Below, one piece after another: positions 32,017 to 42,006 of a DNA stretch of 64,000 nucleotides. The notes below the pieces were generated by a model. It ran no database searches and was not told where the DNA came from. It saw nothing but the letters and a program-made list of their open reading frames with translations. A program made the translations under genes and the position numbers. Every line of letters starts with the position of its first letter. Position 1 is the first letter of the stretch. The stretch comes from Oleoguttula mirabilis (Eukaryota; Ascomycota; Dothideomycetes; Mycosphaerellales; Teratosphaeriaceae): contig JAVFHQ010000006.1 of the NCBI GenBank assembly GCA_035135055.1, forward strand, positions 124,001 through 188,000, written 5' to 3'.

Positions 32017-34204
32017 TCAAAAGAAGCCGCCGCCGCTCTTTTCCTCAGTTGCTCCCTCCGCCCGACCAGCAGCCTCCGCCTTCGCACTGTCGTCGTCTTG
32101 GGCACTTCGGTTAGACCCGCTCAGGCCGCCCCAGACTCCTGTATGATGGTCAACGAGGCTATGAGGACGAAGAGGACAATGACACTGTCTTACCTGATGC
32201 AAGGCCACCTAGACCTTTACCGACACCACCCACGGTGGAACCTAATCCACCCACGACGTCCCCCTTGCCAATCTTCCCGACCCCTTCACCTAAACCGCCT
32301 GTAATGCCGCCCACTGTGTCGCCAACGCCTTTCGTGAGCCCTGATACGGCTCCTCCGGCGCGCCCCGGAACAACCCCTCCTACGCTGTTGCCGAGACCCT
32401 ACAAGGTCGTTAGTGCCCGCCCTGCGCAAATGTGACCGTCGAACTGACCTCGACGGTGCCTCCTAGTGCTTTGCCAGTACCACCAACCGTGCTCCCGACA
32501 CCGCCGGTGGCCCCAGATGCCACCCCGCGCACGTCTCCCTTCCCAAGGGCGGACGTTGTATCTCCAACGGTTTTACCCAGGCCAGTAGTAACTCCGCTGG
32601 CCACCTTACCAACATTCCCTATGTCCTGTCAGCAACCATACCCAGAGCCAGAATGCCACGGGCACAAACCTGTAGTGTCTCCGATGGCCTTCCCACCAGG
32701 GCCCCCAATCGTGTTGCCAACGTTCTTTCCCACTCCTGTACCAAACAACACCATTAGAACACGGTCCCAGGTTGGGGCTGCAAAGTTCCAAATAACTTAC
32801 CGCCGACGGTGTTGCTGACGCCATCGCCTACGCCAGATACGGTGCTGTTCACACCCTGCCCCAGGCCCCCAACAGTCTGTCCAGCGCCACCCGCCAGGCC
32901 AGTAACCGTGCCCTTAACGTCGCCCCTTCCTATTGCGCCCACCGTATCTTTGCCAGTCTTGGATAAGTTACCAACAGCACCCTGGGCCGTGCCTCCGACA
33001 TTCTTAGCCGCGCCACCCACAGTACCTGTGGCGCCTCCCGCAGCACCCTTAACAGTCTTGGATACAGGTGCAGAGCGTCCGCCGGTAACTTTGTCGAGTC
33101 CACCTGATGCACGATCAGCAAACCGCCATCACCCTTTGCGCGCCCCATCCGCCGCCATCCAAGTCTTGACCAGCCAAGGCGGCAGGAATTGCAGGACATC
33201 GCATTGCGGCGCGGAAAAGTCCATGCGAGGAGGTATCTGGGTTGACGTACTCGTGGCTGATCCGACGGCTTTGTTCGCGGCGCCGGTGGCTGTATCGGCT
33301 GTCTTGTTCACGGCGCCAGTGGCCGTGCCGGTTGCCTTTTGTGCGGTGCCTGTCGCGGCGCCTGTTACGCTTCCTGGGTGATTGTCAGTGCCCATATTCT
33401 GCAACGTACTAGATCGTGCCGGAGTCTTACCAGCAGTCTTCTGTGCGGTGCCCACCGGCTTTGGCGCGCCTGCCGTGGCATGAGCTGGCTTGGCCGCAGG
33501 TGCAGCAGGCTTCTTGACAGGTGTAGGTGCGCCTGCGGGCTTGGAGGCCGCAGGTACAGCCTTCTTTACCGGCGTTGGTGCAGCACCAGTAGCGCCAGCA
33601 GGTTTCTTTGAGGCCTGGACAGCAGGTGGCACGGCCTTCTTCGTGCCAATAGCCGTTCTTGCGGGAGCTGGTTTCGCTCCAGTTGTAGCCGGAGTAGCAC
33701 TGCTAACTGGTGTCTTCGCGGCAACCGGTGCAGCTTTCTTTACGGGAGTCGGGGCTGCAGCTGGCGTCTTCGATGCTGTCGATGCTGGCGCGGCGGGATT
33801 CTTGACGGGTGCTTTGGCAGGCGTTGTACCTGCAGGCTTCGCAGGTGTCTTCGCAACGGGTGCCTTCGCAGCAGGTGCTTTGGCGGCGGGTGCCTTGGCT
33901 GCCGGAGCCTTCTTTGGGAGATCGTTGTCTACCATGCTGATCTGCGACATACCGGCTTTGGGAGGTCAGCGTATGATTTCACGAAAGCTACACGTATCTG
34001 ACATCTATCCGAAGCATATGGGAGACGAGCTGTTGCACGTAGCACACACCACCATCGTCCAGCCTTCTGTGACCAAGGCTATACCCATGCTTGCCATGTT
34101 GCGTATCATTGCACACGCCACAGCCACATTCGATATACACGAAGAGAGCTTCACTTACCCTGCAGGTCTGCTTGTTGTTTCTTTAGCTGATCGAGAGCGG
34201 ACAT
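32017..34204 (-). CDS. LEA-like repetitive protein with PAAK and GKGDV repeats
   Basis: Eight exons fit in phase: 34159-34204, 33431-33955, 33251-33373, 32801-33103, 32670-32735, 32449-32618, 32194-32398, 32017-32138, giving 519 residues. Starts MSALDQLKKQQADLQ. An Ala/Pro/Lys block follows with units APAAK and PTPVKK. The C-terminal half is Gly/Val/Thr-rich, with three diverged units around GRGDVKG, GKGDVRG and GKGDVVG flanked by TVGG. The last exon is polar and ends SGGGFF. The intron at 33374-33430 is 57 nt and in frame, so it may be retained. No membrane segment. LEA-like hydrophilic repeats suggest a stress-protection or surface role; I recognise no named family. Confidence 0.6.
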
Positions 34205-34514
34205 AGACGACTGTGCGAGCAATTCCAATGACCCCAATCACAATTCAAAAGAAAATCAGTAAGAAGGTACGCAACGAGTAGATGGAGTGCTTCAGTGAGG
34301 CTGAGACGAGACGGAAGGGGGAGGATGTCGTCCAACTCTTCAATGTTGGACGCGCTGCCACGCGGGCTGGACTCTAGTCACTCTACGTCATATCGCGCCC
34401 CCTGTGGCACCCTCTCCGCAATTTAATCCTCGTCGCGCATGGGCCCTGGTGACGATCCAGACTCCTCCTCCCCGGTCACGTAGTCAACCTCACAGACGCC
34501 GACTCCGCGAGCCA
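34205..34514. other. Intergenic, LEA-like gene promoter
   Basis: Between the start of the LEA-like gene and the 3' end of the DUF2855 pseudogene, both on the minus strand. Nothing recognised. Confidence 0.4.
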
Positions 34515-35780
34515 TCAGACTCGATACACATAGGCAGCATCAGACGGGACTTCGCCTCTGCAGAGCTTCTCCCAGCCATCCTCGATGCCGTTATCGCCTT
34601 CAATACCTTCACTCCACACGAGCTTCACTTCTTCGAGGTTGCCGCGCTCGACAAAGCGATCCCAAGCCTGAGACACTTCTTTCCAGAAGGCTTCGGCGCC
34701 CTTCCGCTCTACGAGAACATCACGAAGTGCCGAGGTGTTCATCTGATACCTGCCCGAGACCGAGGCCAGCTTCCATCTGAGTTCCACACGCTCAGCTCCC
34801 GTCCAAGGCTTTGGTTCCGAGCCGATGCCGACCGTGACGATCACCGCAGTCTCAAGCTGCTGTCGAACCGCCTGGTAAAGCTGGAGTAAAGAGTGGCCAC
34901 GCCCACCAAAATCGCAGATGACGACCTTGGCTGGTCTTAGGTCAGCGAGCCAGCTGAGCGTATCGGAGTCACTTATGGCATTGTACGATGTAGTCGTCAT
35001 CGGGAATGGTGCCCTTGGTACCAGCTTGCCATCAGCCATGCCTGTGATGGCCAGCATCCCAAGAGGACCAGTGTCAGGCTCACGCTCATTGATCAAGCTG
35101 TCCGTGAACGCCCGTGCTGTCTTGCCGGATGCCGAGAAATTGACCACCACGGCCTTGCTCAGGTCTCCCTTGTTCTTGTCCTACGGCTCGTCTGGATTCC
35201 TTCCTGCTGGGTGGATGTATGGTTCGCCAAGGTTGTACTTGTTCAGCAGATATGCGCATTGCCAAACCAGGTAGACGGCCTCCCACGCCATGCTGTCAAG
35301 ATCCGCCTGCCTGAGATTTGCCAGGCGCATGTTCGAGTCACGGACGACGTAGCGATTATACGCAGTCATGAGAGCGCTCCTGTGGTTGCTGTCCTCACGC
35401 CGGTGGCCTTTCGCATCAGCTGGAACGAGCTTGAGATCGACGGGTAAGCTCGACGTTGGCAAGAAGCCCCAGAGCAGCATCCCAGCATCAAGTTCATCGA
35501 CCTTGCTCTCTTCCACTTCACCATAGCCCCAGCAGGGGCATATGCCGTACTACGATTGATCGCTGTATGGTGCTGGGAGCTGCTCGGGTACTGGGTACGT
35601 ATTCCACCATCCGAAGACGCTAGCATAAGTAAGATTGTTCGCTGTGATGCAAGCTATCGTTGTGCGGAGACGCACATGGCCTGCCTCAAGCGGAGGCAGA
35701 ATGGAAATGTTAACACCAATGGCCGCATGCTGCGTGAGCTCGGTCTTTGCGATGACGTGAACGTACGCTTTGGTTGCCAT
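34515..35780 (-). pseudogene. DUF2855-family gene interrupted by two in-frame TAG codons
   Basis: One continuous frame from ATG 35780 to TGA 34515 would give 421 residues, but TAG codons stand at 35550-35552 and 35181-35183. On either side the sequence stays family-like: VFGWWNTYPVPEQLPAPYSD, then after the first stop CPCWGYGEVEE and LLWGFLPTSSLPVDLKL, and after the second stop KAVVVNFSASGKTARAF and LETAVIVTVG. There is no frameshift, and no GT..AG intron removes either stop. Family role unknown. Consistent with a recently disabled gene, with readthrough as a less likely option. The segment order matches DUF2855 proteins. Confidence 0.7.
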
Positions 35781-36596
35781 GTCCGGTTCTTTGGGTTGTA
35801 GATGATGTATAGAGGTCAGAGAAGCAACAATCTACCGCCACTGGGTGTAAGAAAGTGACGCCCTATATGGAGCTTTGTGCTATGTATGCCCACCTTCAAC
35901 TGTTACGCATGAAAGCTCTAAGCTGACTTGCCATGGTAGAGATGTCAGCCGTGCTGCGGCTGACGCGGGACGGCCATGGCGTTGGTATGATACGTGTAGA
36001 GATGCGCAGGTGCTCATGTTGCATCTATCAATGCACGAGGTGAGGCTGGATCTCCGAATGCTTCACTCACCTCGAGGCGAGTTGCCAAGACCGAGAGATC
36101 CTTTCAATTCTTCACGCAAGACCGCGTGACACCGTGCTACCCCGACTGTCGCTTGCTATGAGTTCAGTAGATATCTCAGGAACATGCTTCACTGGAAGTC
36201 ATAGGCCTGGCTCATCGGCATAACCGGAAGATCTTCACTTAATGCTCGCGACCGACAGCACACGAACTAGTGCATGTCACTGCATGATCGGCAATGCCAC
36301 AACGCATGCTATACCATACTCACGGCGTTCATGGGAGGCAATAGGCGAGGTTGTGGTATGCTGCCGCTTCGCGCCTACCCTGCATGGAGATTCCGGCGGT
36401 CTTGGCCTGCTGCGCATGCACTCAAAGCCATTACTCACACGATTTGAAAGAAGATTGGCGAGTGTGTGCTTGGATGTATCGAGTGACAACCAACCAGTAC
36501 GTTGTACGAGCCGTATGTGTGTACTTGGGTATCCCAGGAGTCAAGCAGAGTCCAGCAAACGTTGCCAAAGCCGCAGGAGGAGGTCGGTCCAGATTT
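35781..36596. other. Gene-free stretch, 0.8 kb
   Basis: Upstream of the DUF2855 pseudogene. Frames on both strands are short and unrecognisable. The duplicated 3' part of the next gene begins just beyond. Confidence 0.4.
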
Positions 36597-36638
36597 TCAG
36601 ACCTGGAGCTGTCGTGTTTGCGTCCTCTGCCCATGACC

Positions 36639-36982
36639 CACGCCATGAATAGCATACCAGTCCTCTTCGATCGCAATATCGGCGTGTATGCTCATCCCAC
36701 TACCACCTAGTCTCATGAACCGTTCGAATGCCGTTGAAGCTAACCAGAACATGCCGTCCAGATGCCCCCGAGTCTGCACGCCAAAGAGCTGGTAAAGAAT
36801 ACCTGTGACCCACGCCATGGACAGCATACCAGTCCTCTTCGATCGCAATATCGGCGTTTGTGCTCATCCCACTACCACCTAGTCTCATGAATCGTTTGAA
36901 TGCCGTTGAGTCTGTCCATAACATGCCGTCCAGATGTCCCCGAGTCTGCATGCCAAAGAGCTGGTAAAGGATGAGGAGCGCT
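36639..36982. repeat. Imperfect 172-bp tandem duplication in the 3' end of the 2EXR gene
   Basis: Two copies, boundaries approximate, anchored by AGCATACCAGTCCTC at 36651 and 36823. I count about a dozen mismatches over some 150 bases. The 172-bp shift is not a multiple of three, so the copies are read in different frames. Confidence 0.85.
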
Positions 36983-37917
36983 TGGGCGGCGAAGGTCATT
37001 CTCCCTTTCCACGGTGAATGGACGGCCGGAAAGCTCCCACGCAGGAAGTCACCACCTAGCCAATGCACTAGGGAATCCGGGCCCGATGCGCCACCAATCT
37101 GCATGGCAATCTGCATGATGCCGCCGTTGTGACGAAGATAGGGGTCCGCGTGTTTGGCGAACGCAACAAGCGCAATGGCGTCTATTTGAGCCAAGACCAG
37201 AATGAACTTGCTGCCGAAGTAGAACATCTTACCCGCTTCGTGGCGGATTTGCTTGCATGTGGCGAGGAGGACTGGTTGCTTCCAGTTCCCCGCGCTGAAT
37301 ACCCGAATTGGTTCATCGGACATGAACGCATAGCGGTAGATGCGATTCCGTAGCTCGCCCGGGATGGTGAGGAACGTCGGCGCAAAGCTGCTCCCGCTCT
37401 CTACACTGACGTTGGTGGACGTGGGGACAAAGCTGCTTGGCCTGCGCCCAGTTCGCAGACTGTCGGTGGCGGGCCTGGTGGGCCTGGACGCAAGGCTTCT
37501 CCCAGTCTGCAGACTGTCGGTAGCGGACACGATAGCTGGAGGCGCGACAACAGAGGTCGGCGCTAATCTCCAAACACTGTTTGGGTTGAATGCGACGGCT
37601 CGAGGTGCGATGACATTTGAGGGCTGTGGTGGTGGTGACGGAGAGGACGAGAGCGGAGCCTCGCTGGAGCTTGCGAGGGGCGTGGGTGGCTGATCACCAG
37701 ATGTATTAGCATCGATAGATATCACTGATGGCAACCGATAACTCACCATCTCCCGACCGACCATGATGCCTTCGTAGGTCCGCTGGACCATAAAGCACCT
37801 CGACGATGTTGCACTGAGACCGAGATGGAGAGGAAGGAAAGAGAAACAAGGACGAGGAAGACGAGAGCCAAACAATAGCGAAGATTCTGCACGGGAGCGG
37901 CCCGTTCCGATCATCAC
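36700..37917 (-). CDS. 2EXR/F-box-like protein with low-complexity N-terminus
   Basis: Open frame of 405 residues, start uncertain. A GTGAGT donor near 37745 suggests the upstream part may include an intron. The first 180 residues are Ser/Pro/Thr-rich, with a duplicated segment (ATDSLQTGRS, ATDSLRTGRR). The 2EXR-like region begins FLTIPGELRNRIYRYAF, then LLATCKQIRHEAGKMFYFGSKF. It ends RFMRLGGSGMSTNADIAIEEDWY and HGVGH, after which the frame runs out of register into a duplicate of its own 3' end. Family inferred from the LPxELRxxIYxYAF start and the CKQIxxEA motif. The tail after HGVGH is probably a duplication artefact. Confidence 0.6.
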   Translation of the reverse strand: MMIGTGRSRAESSLLFGSRLPRPCFSFLPLHLGLSATSSRCFMVQRTYEGIMVGREMVSYRLPSVISIDANTSGDQPPTPLASSSEAPLSSSPSPPPQPSNVIAPRAVAFNPNSVWRLAPTSVVAPPAIVSATDSLQTGRSLASRPTRPATDSLRTGRRPSSFVPTSTNVSVESGSSFAPTFLTIPGELRNRIYRYAFMSDEPIRVFSAGNWKQPVLLATCKQIRHEAGKMFYFGSKFILVLAQIDAIALVAFAKHADPYLRHNGGIMQIAMQIGGASGPDSLVHWLGGDFLRGSFPAVHSPWKGRMTFAAQALLILYQLFGMQTRGHLDGMLWTDSTAFKRFMRLGGSGMSTNADIAIEEDWYAVHGVGHRYSLPALWRADSGASGRHVLVSFNGIRTVHETRW

Positions 37918-38052
37918 ATGCTTTCAAGTGAATGTCGCTAGCGTCACGCCGAGTACATACTTCGTGAGGCATCGCCAACAGGCTCTGCCGCTTCAGATAC
38001 ATCAGATTCGTGTCACATCAACACGTCGAAGCATCCTCTCAAGCAGCGAGCC

Positions 38053-40068
38053 TCACATCTCCAGCAGCTCCTCCGCGTAGTCATCGAGGAACACCACCCG
38101 GAACCTATCACCCCAAGTCTCAACCCACTCCCGCCGGGAGTACATCATACTGATGTTCTTACTCCAGCTCACCAGCTCCACCTTCCAGCCCTTCTTCAGC
38201 GCCCGCTCCACCATCGCCATGAAGCCCTGGCTATACTCAGCTTGCGCCGCATCACCAGTGGCTAGGACAATAGTCGACGGCGCATCCGTATCGACAATGG
38301 ACTCCAATATCTTGAGATGCAAAATCTCATCGACACCTTGCTCGATCATACGCGCAGGAGCGTACTGCGGCGTAGCGGTCGTTTCCGAGCCGCTGCCGCT
38401 TCCGTTGCTGCTGTGACCATTCGTGGCGTGGACGGGTCCGGGGCTGTTCGCAAGTATGACGTTGTTCGCAGGCGGCGCTTTCGCACTAATGCCGTTCGGA
38501 CGCGCATACCTGTCGCGCTCCTTGAAGTATATCTGGCGTTCGGTGAGCTCACGAGCCTTCATGACCTTCTCCAGGATGTTGCACTCGTATCCCACCGCCT
38601 TCGCTTTGTCGAAAGCTGGCAGGTGTGGCGTCGAGCCAACCAAGACTCTCTTCGCGATCGGCCGTCTCCGCTCCATGAGCAGGGCGAGCGCATCGAAAGA
38701 GAGGTTTACCGGAGGCACTTGCACCCGCTGTGGGATGCCTCGGGAGCGTTTCAGCTGGTCAGTGAAGCCGATGAAGATGTTGCTAGCGTCCACAAAGACG
38801 TGAATGCCGGTCGGATTGTTGTTGTGTGTAGTAAGGTTCATGGGTGAGATGAGGTGTTTTCGGTCCTCCCAGTAGTCGCCGATGAGCTTCATCAGGAGAG
38901 CCCAATGCCTGTCTTCTCCAGACCGGACGATCTTGGGTTCGATGATGTTGTTCGATTTTGCGGTGAGTGGTGTGTTTTGGCTGAGTGCCAGCGATGGTTG
39001 GGTAGTAATGGGACGTGCCGCCGTGTGAGCAGGCGGCTGAACAGTCGAAGGGACGAATTGCATAGCTTGAGCATCTGAAGAAGTGGTGACAGGCCATTGC
39101 TGAGTTGGCCGGCTGTGTAGTGTGTCATACGCTGATACAGTGCGTTGAAGGGTTGGCGAAGAGGCAGCGTTGGTCTGCTTCTTGACGCTCGCGACGTTTT
39201 TGTTCCCGGGAGTGGCCGGCTGTGGCTTCGTCTTCGACGGAGTCTGCGGGCTCGACGCCTTTATCTTAGCAAGCATCTTAGCGACTCTTGATGTAGCCAG
39301 CTCTACCGAAGGCTGGAGCGCTTCGGCCTTGGGAGCTTCAATCTTGGGAGCTTCAACCTTGACAGTGGGAGGTACAGCCGGAGCTGCAGGAGTGACAATG
39401 GCACTGCCTGCTGCATCCCGTTCGCGCAGGTTGTAACGAGGACTCGCAACGCTAGCTGGCACCACGTGAGCGCTAGCTTTCCGTGCGGGCGTCCTGCGAG
39501 CGACAGTGTCTGCCTCTGATTCGGAGACGGTAGCGCTCTTAATTGCTTCAGTCGCCTCTTTCGCCTTTCTCTCCCTCCGCCTCTGTTTCTTGCGCTGTGC
39601 CTTGGTCAAGGTTGGCGTCTCCGGCGAAGCCGACCGATCTGTGACTGTATCCGTACCCGGCTCCTCTGCGCTCGCCTCGTCCTGCCACGACACTACTTTG
39701 CCGCCCTTAGCGGCCTTGAAGTATGTCGCGCCATCAGAGGTGTAGTCGATCTTTGCGGGTATATTGTCGGCGCCCAGTGGCTCATTCGTAAGTGGCGGGA
39801 CCTCCGGTATTGGTGAGTCTGCGGGCGTGCCCAGATACTGCCATATCTTCGCGAAGTCGCCAAGTTTGGCGGAGGGTGTGCCGAAGTCTTTCGCTGCTAT
39901 GTGGTCTCCAGCACCGGCGTTCTTGGGGGTCTCGTCATACAAAGGCGAGCCAACCACATGCCCATCATGCTGCCAGTCGGTGGCGGACAGGTCATTTGTC
40001 GACAGCGAGTTCACGAGATCAAGCACCTGGGAAAAGTCCCAGGGCCGGACCTCAGTGCGTGTAGTCAT
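38053..40068 (-). CDS. NYN-domain (PIN-like) putative RNA-binding or nuclease protein
   Basis: Intronless, 671 residues. The N-terminal 400 residues are disordered, with a basic cluster KAQRKKQRRRERKAK and Thr/Pro/Ala-rich stretches. The NYN domain runs from about residue 420 to the C-terminus. Its first strand is IHVFVDASNIFIGF with the catalytic-type Asp, then RVLVGSTPHLPAFDKAKAVGYE, KGVDEI-like QGVDEILHLKILESIVD, TIVLATGDAAQAEY and KKGWKVELVSWSKN. NYN domains are PIN-fold nucleases, some acting in RNA decay. Four acidic residues in the right strands suggest activity is possible. Target RNA unknown. Confidence 0.82.
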   Translation of the reverse strand: MTTRTEVRPWDFSQVLDLVNSLSTNDLSATDWQHDGHVVGSPLYDETPKNAGAGDHIAAKDFGTPSAKLGDFAKIWQYLGTPADSPIPEVPPLTNEPLGADNIPAKIDYTSDGATYFKAAKGGKVVSWQDEASAEEPGTDTVTDRSASPETPTLTKAQRKKQRRRERKAKEATEAIKSATVSESEADTVARRTPARKASAHVVPASVASPRYNLRERDAAGSAIVTPAAPAVPPTVKVEAPKIEAPKAEALQPSVELATSRVAKMLAKIKASSPQTPSKTKPQPATPGNKNVASVKKQTNAASSPTLQRTVSAYDTLHSRPTQQWPVTTSSDAQAMQFVPSTVQPPAHTAARPITTQPSLALSQNTPLTAKSNNIIEPKIVRSGEDRHWALLMKLIGDYWEDRKHLISPMNLTTHNNNPTGIHVFVDASNIFIGFTDQLKRSRGIPQRVQVPPVNLSFDALALLMERRRPIAKRVLVGSTPHLPAFDKAKAVGYECNILEKVMKARELTERQIYFKERDRYARPNGISAKAPPANNVILANSPGPVHATNGHSSNGSGSGSETTATPQYAPARMIEQGVDEILHLKILESIVDTDAPSTIVLATGDAAQAEYSQGFMAMVERALKKGWKVELVSWSKNISMMYSRREWVETWGDRFRVVFLDDYAEELLEM

Positions 40069-40499
40069 GTACCGTGGCGCTCGTCTGCGCGTGGCTTGAG
40101 GTATGCGGTGCGTACGAGGGAGTTGTGGGCGCTGTCGGCCGCGTTAGCATTTTACGAGCCGTAATGAATGGTGGTCAGGCGTACGAGATGGCGAGCAGGA
40201 AGGCTTCTTCAACCTCTTCCGCATCTCAGTCTGGACTGCTCGTAGTAATGGTGGACTCGGTGGTGGTGGCAGTGGAGGGTCAGGAAGCTGATGATGCAGT
40301 CATCAAGCTTGCCGCAGGGTCCAGGCTTGGACGCTAAGGCAGTGCCTGAGTGGGGCGATCTTCACGTGCAGACGCTCTTTCACGCCACATGAGGCCTGAG
40401 GCATTTCACCTTCCGCACCAAAACAACGGTCCACAATGGTCTCGCGGTAGAGTCGGCAAAAGCATGGCTGGTCACTGTTACGAGCAGCTTTGAATTGCA
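40069..40499. other. Divergent promoter region of NYN gene and carrier
   Basis: Upstream of both genes. Nothing else recognised. Confidence 0.45.
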
Positions 40500-41612
40500 A
40501 TGTCTGCGGACTTCTGGGCCGGCTACGTCTCTGGCGCAATCGGCATACTGGTAGGCAATCCTCTTGATATTTTCAAGACCCAGATACAGGCAGGCAGAGT
40601 AGAGTCGAAGGATCTTATTACAGACGCAGCTGCATCAGATACTGGGACTCCGAGCAAGAAGTACCGCCGCTGGACCGCTTTCGCCCGGGGCGCAGCAGCA
40701 CCCATCCTAGGCTATGGCGCTCTCAATGCTCTCTTATTCGTAACCTACAACCGCAGTCTGGCGCTGCTCAATACTGGCGGTGCCAATGAACGGCCGGAAA
40801 GACCACCAGCATGGAGCATCTGGACAGCTGGCGCTTTAGGTGGCTTGGCCATCTTTTTCGTCTCTGCACCTACTGAGACCGTCAAATGTCGAGCGCAGGT
40901 TAGCGATCCACCGCAGTCCTCTCTTTCCGTAGTGAGAGAGCTATGGAAGCATGGCGGTATACGAGGGCTGTACCTAGGCGGTGGTATTACGAGCGTGAGA
41001 GACGCAGTGGGCTACGGTTTCTAGTACACTCCATGACGCTGCCCCATGTAGAGTAGAAGCTGAGAATGTGTAGCTTCTGGAGCTACGAGCTCAGCAAACG
41101 CTCTCTGACCAGTGAAGACGATACTCCGAACCAGCAAGCGCTCAAAGTCCTGCTCTGTGGCGGGTTGGCCGGTGTCGTGACTTGGGCGTCTATCTTTCCG
41201 TTAGGTATATAGCATTCCCAATCCATCAACCTCACGAAATATGCTGATCATGGAACGAAGACGTGATCAAGACCCGTGTGCAGACCTGGGATCTGACAAC
41301 GCATCGCCCGGCAACCAATGCTGGGAACGCAGCTCAGCCGCTGCTTAGGACTGAGCAGCCTGCAGCGACCATCAAGCACGCCATGGCTTCCAGACCCAGC
41401 ACGTTCCACATTGCAAGGGAGGCATACGCCGCAGAAGGCGCCAGCGTATTCTTCCGCGGTCTCGGAATCTGCAGCGCCAGAGCTTTCATAGTCAACGCCG
41501 TACAATGGGCCGTAAGCACCACACCACAACGCCCCCCACCACCATCACACATTCACTGACATGCCAACGAACACAGGTCTACGAATGGATGATGAAACAG
41601 CTAGTCCATTGA
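40500..41612 (+). CDS. Mitochondrial carrier family (SLC25) protein, substrate unknown
   Basis: Four exons, 40500-41023, 41074-41204, 41261-41511 and 41577-41612, phases 2, 1, 0, giving 313 residues. Carrier motifs are NPLDIFKTQIQAG, APTETVKCRAQVS (diverged) and FPLDVIKTRVQTW, one per repeat. Splicing rebuilds GYGFYFWSYELSKR and FPLDVIK across introns 1 and 2, which supports the model. The first Met precedes SADFWAGYVSGAIG, a typical short N-terminus. The second repeat motif has Thr for Asp, not unusual. Transport substrate cannot be told from sequence. Inner-membrane location inferred. Confidence 0.83.
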
Positions 41613-42006
41613 AGAAAGTGCTATCTAGTCCACATGCGCTATCAAAGAGCAGCGTATCCGGTTAGACACAATCTCCAACCAGCCAAAGCATGTGATATGA
41701 AAAAGCAAGCATCAACCAGCTTGCCCAATGTGGTGCCCAGAGGAACAAACTCCTAGTGTTACAGTGTGGGCTAAGCCGTTGATGCCATTGTCGCGCGCGC
41801 TCCTCGCTTTTGCGCTCGTAGTAGTCAAGTTGACTAGAGAGCAAGCCTGCTCTCCCCATGATGCAAGTATGTTACAAGCGTGAGCCAGCCAGCGAAAGCT
41901 AGGTGCCGGCTCTGGCTGCAAGCCAAGCAAGTCGTGCGCAAGTGATGTCCATGGTGTTGATGGTGGAAGGATCCAATCCGGTGTGCTGTGCGTGGTGCTG
42001 ACGACT
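41613..42006. other. Intergenic, convergent carrier/GBP2 3' ends
   Basis: 3' flanks of two convergent genes. No signal recognised. Confidence 0.45.

Noticed and set aside
36242..36652. 136-codon plus-strand frame upstream of the DUF2855 gene
   Set aside because: It runs into the antisense of the duplicated 2EXR 3' end and has no conserved motif.
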